Source of the DNA: Knoxdaviesia capensis | Lineage: Eukaryota > Ascomycota > Sordariomycetes > Microascales > Gondwanamycetaceae | Length of the DNA: 64,000 bases | Reading direction: 5' to 3' | Assembly (NCBI GenBank): GCA_001510575.1 | Contig: LNGK01000008.1 | Coordinates: forward strand, 4,784,981-4,848,980 | Shown: positions 61,349 through 64,000 of the stretch, one piece after another | Numbering within the stretch: the first letter of the stretch is position 1 | Layout: each line of letters starts with the position of its first letter | Translations under genes and position numbers: made by a program | Notes under the pieces: generated by a model | The model's database searches: none | Told to the model about the DNA's origin: nothing | Seen by the model: the letters and a program-made list of their open reading frames with translations, nothing else

Positions 61349-63646
61349 GAGAAGAAAGTTCAAGCAAACAGCCCCAATTGGAACCGCTGTCGGAATTCTT
61401 GAGCCGTCTATATGCTCCACTAAGTCATCTTTGCCATCTCCTTGTATTTATCCGCCACTCTCAGCACTTTTCACGGCCCCTCGAAAAGTTCACAGCGCAT
61501 ATCCGCCATAGACAGCTCCGACAACCCTCATGGATGATATTTGGAATGAAGTCATATCATGTGTATCTTAGTTGTCTCGCTCTGTTTTTTCAACCTGTCA
61601 AATCTTCCAGTTCCAATTCTACCCACGCCGTTTTTTTTCTGCCTTCTTTTCTTTCTTGCGCTTATGAATTTTGAAGATATCCATTTTTGTCCATTTTTCC
61701 TCGTTTTTTTCTTTCTCTTTACGATCATCATCCACACCCGAAATCACTATGTTCCCGCTCTATTTTCAGCTGTTTTTCTTGATTCTGACCGTGATCGGGG
61801 TATATATGTGTCGAATTTTGAATATGGGCGGTGGTTCGAAATACTTGTGTGTTGTGTCGCTCAACGTTGATCCGCTTGATACTACATATCATGGCTTTGC
61901 CAGCCACCATTTCCTTGCACGGTTGTGGCCCTGTTTGCTATTATCACCTGTGTGGTTTTCTCGGCCACCAGGGAGGACTCTAAAACTGTCCTTTTTCACT
62001 TCTTTTCGTTGCCTTCAGCGGGAGCTGGGGTCTGACTTATCGTTGCTGCAGCTGTCAAGGCAGGACACCGTTTAGGAGGTTTCAGCAAACTTGTAACCGG
62101 CTAGACGGCGCACTCTCTTGACAGATTGTGGCACGCTTCACTTCTTATACATACTCTTTCATCCCTGGGTCTTCCGTGCCTTTACGGACTGATCCCGTTT
62201 TCCTCTCTTTTCGGTTTTTTTTACGCCTCCTGTGAGTCGGCTGCCACGACCGACCTACATTCCGGGGATTGCTTCTCCGTGGACCCTTTTATATTCTTGT
62301 TTCTTTGATTTATGAGATTGGGGAGGGGTGGCTGAGTGGGAGACTTGGAGTGTTCCCTTTATTCGAACTGGCGGTTCCAACTTTTTTCTTCTTGCTCATA
62401 TTTCCCTCTTCTCTCACTTAAGAGATATATTTTACTCTGTATCTGGTCTGGATGTTTTTTTTTCTACCACTCAAAATATAGTGATTTTTTTTTGTTTAAA
62501 CCTCGTATCTTGTATCTGCGGTGTTCGTCTGTCAAACCATCAATATCCAATATCCAGGAGGCGTCAAGTAAATCTCACGGAAGCTTTCCCCTCTAAGAAA
62601 GACAGAAGGACTTCGCTACTGTTTCATCTCGAGTCTCCTTTTCTTTAAGACGCGTTAGCAGTGACTGGTGATAATTCCCGGGCTGCCCTGAGACGAGCCA
62701 AGCACGCGACAAAGGCCATTGTGGTCGTGGTGATTTCTCTGGCGCGCGGCTCGATCCTAGCTTGAAGACACCATCTGTTTTTCGGCGATCTTAGTGCGGA
62801 CTCATTTGGTGGTCAGGTGTCTGCAGCTGCTCGCACCTGCCTGAAGCTCACCACAGCTGGTGGCAGCTGGCACGTGTGGTGACGCAGGTCAGCTGGCCAC
62901 CACACTTTCACGTGCCGTATTTATGTAGACTAAGAACTTTGGTTTTGCCTGCCGAAGTCAGCGAAACAGGTTAAGCAAGCTTGATGCAGGCTGTTGAGTG
63001 TTCTTCGCTCAACTTTCTACTCATTTGGTTCACTGAATCATGCTCAAGGTCCTGAAGGTCGTTTTTGGCATGAACTGAATAGCAAGATCAGTTCTTTTTT
63101 TTGTTCTTCTTTTGATGGTGGGAACGTAGGGACTACCAACACTGACAGCTTACGAGTGACTCTAATCGCCAGTGCGGATATTTGACGAGAGTTCCATTCC
63201 AGTCGGAATTATTTCGAGCAGACGAACAGTCTTATCTCGTCTCCTCGGTGTTCCGTCTCCCTTCTGCGTTCCTGTTGAGTCGCCGAGGAACGGGCTATGA
63301 TTGTGTGTTTTTGACGGCCAAGAAGGGATTGTTCTAGGCGGCTATTATTACACCTACACCTCTCCGGTCTCTTGTCCTCCTCTTCCTTCGTCCTTGACTC
63401 CTCCGCGACAAACCGCAAACCTCGAGTTTCTCCTCCTCGACAAAGACACTCTACTAAGAATCCCTCAACAGAGCCTTGCGATACTTGACACTACTTCAAC
63501 TTTAAATACCTCTAATACGTGCGACTCCTCTCCCCCGTCTTGCTGACGTCCATTTCGGTTCCGGTCAGATATCCCGACCCCGCCCCGGTGGTTGCGACAA
63601 CTATGGTCGCCTGTACCGGTAGCTTCGCCCCAGTCGCACGTTCGTC
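61349..63646. other. Intergenic region between the GPI-protein gene and the CUE-like gene
   Basis: About 2.3 kb. The left part is T-rich 3' flank. A cluster of CAGCTG and CACGTG words with an inverted repeat lies at 62851-62914. No gene is seen. Confidence 0.55.
62871..62914. promoter_or_regulatory. Paired CACGTG E-boxes in an inverted repeat
   Basis: CACGTG at 62871-62876 and at 62909-62914 bracket GTGTGGTG (62874-62881) and CACCACAC (62898-62905), which are exact reverse complements. CAGCTG words at 62824, 62854, 62864 and 62890 surround them. CACGTG is bound by fungal bHLH factors. The site is about 730 bp upstream of the next gene and could belong to its promoter. Confidence 0.4.
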
Positions 63647-64000
63647 ATGGAGCTTCACAGTGTAGCTCGGCCACAAGCCAGCAGCGCCCCGAGCCCGGGT
63701 CCTGCTGCGCATCCATCACCATCGTCTTCTTCTTCCTCGGGGGCCACATCATCTCTCCGCAACCGGGCGCGCTCGCTCGACTCAAACGGCACCCCGCGCC
63801 GCAGCCTCAAGTCGCCTGCCCCATCGTCGCTGCAATCATGGGTGAAGACTGCGATCGCCCGCCCGTCCCCATCGCAGGCCCCACAACTCTTCTTCTCCGA
63901 TGAAAGCCAGATCCCGCTCGAAAACCCCGACCCGCCCGACCTTCGCGAACTGAACAATAGCCTCGAGGCGCTGGCGGTCGTGTTCCCGGATGTGCAGGTG
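63647..64000 (+). CDS. N-terminal part of a probable CUE-domain protein (cut by the window edge)
   Basis: The frame is open for 118 codons from the ATG at 63647 to the right edge. The first 75 or so residues are Ser/Pro/Arg-rich and disordered. The last visible residues, LRELNNSLEALAVVFPDVQV, match the start of a CUE ubiquitin-binding domain (helix, then VFPDV in place of the usual MFP). The context cgtcATGG is acceptable, and this frame has no better upstream ATG in sight. What follows the CUE domain is unknown. Confidence 0.7.
   Translation, partial: MELHSVARPQASSAPSPGPAAHPSPSSSSSSGATSSLRNRARSLDSNGTPRRSLKSPAPSSLQSWVKTAIARPSPSQAPQLFFSDESQIPLENPDPPDLRELNNSLEALAVVFPDVQV

Noticed and set aside
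62325..62345. tRNA-Ser-like D-arm words (GGGGTGGCTGAGTGG)
   Set aside because: No matching acceptor stem, anticodon arm or T-arm follows at the right distance.

Overview
The window is nuclear DNA of a filamentous ascomycete, most likely a member of the Eurotiales (Aspergillus/Penicillium type). The reasons are short introns with GTAAGT/GTATGT donors and CTAAC/GCTGAC-like branch sites, pyrimidine-rich leaders, and a set of housekeeping proteins whose sequences look Eurotialean, notably the cytochrome P450 reductase. No bacterial operons, rRNA, tRNA, CRISPR array or transposon was recognised. Three assembly gaps (runs of N) are present, each bordered on at least one side by a C or G homopolymer.

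Layout from left to right. (1) 134-2569 (+), a transmembrane protein disulfide isomerase-like protein with two CxxC thioredoxin domains. (2) 4283-7309 (-), phospholipase D with two HKD motifs, 7 exons including an 11-nt and a 24-nt exon. (3) 9756-10395 (+), a GNAT acetyltransferase. (4) 10848-12272 (-), the translocon protein Sec62. (5) 12979-13576 (+), the spliceosomal U5 protein Dib1/Dim1. (6) 14368-22313 (-), a 2,611-residue cell-morphogenesis protein of the Tao3/PAG1/Furry family. (7) 26569-28741 (+), NADPH-cytochrome P450 reductase. (8) 37061-39134 (+), a two-RRM RNA-binding protein behind a very long non-coding upstream region. (9) 39576-42414 (-), an ABC-F ATPase. (10) 44567-46401 (+), argininosuccinate synthase. 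(11) 46967-48337 (-), a secreted WSC-domain protein. (12) 60638-61348 (+), a cysteine-rich, probably GPI-anchored protein. (13) 63647 to the right edge (+), the start of a protein that appears to enter a CUE domain.

Most neighbours are convergent or divergent. There is no gene cluster or operon, and the genes serve unrelated cellular roles: ER folding and translocation (1, 4), ER electron transfer (7), lipid signalling (2), polarity (6), splicing and RNA binding (5, 8), arginine synthesis (10) and the cell surface (11, 12). Coding exons were reconstructed by hand from splice signals and reading-frame continuity; all give uninterrupted proteins.

About half of the window is non-coding. The two largest stretches (28.7-37.1 kb and 48.3-60.6 kb) contain no convincing gene but hold many short perfect inverted repeats and TACTGTAC- or TAGGTA-type palindromes. 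The most noteworthy items are two abutting perfect hairpins just after the disulfide isomerase stop codon, an in-frame alternative acceptor beside its first active site, and a 7-nt microexon followed by a GC-AG intron in argininosuccinate synthase. No clearly new multi-gene system was found.
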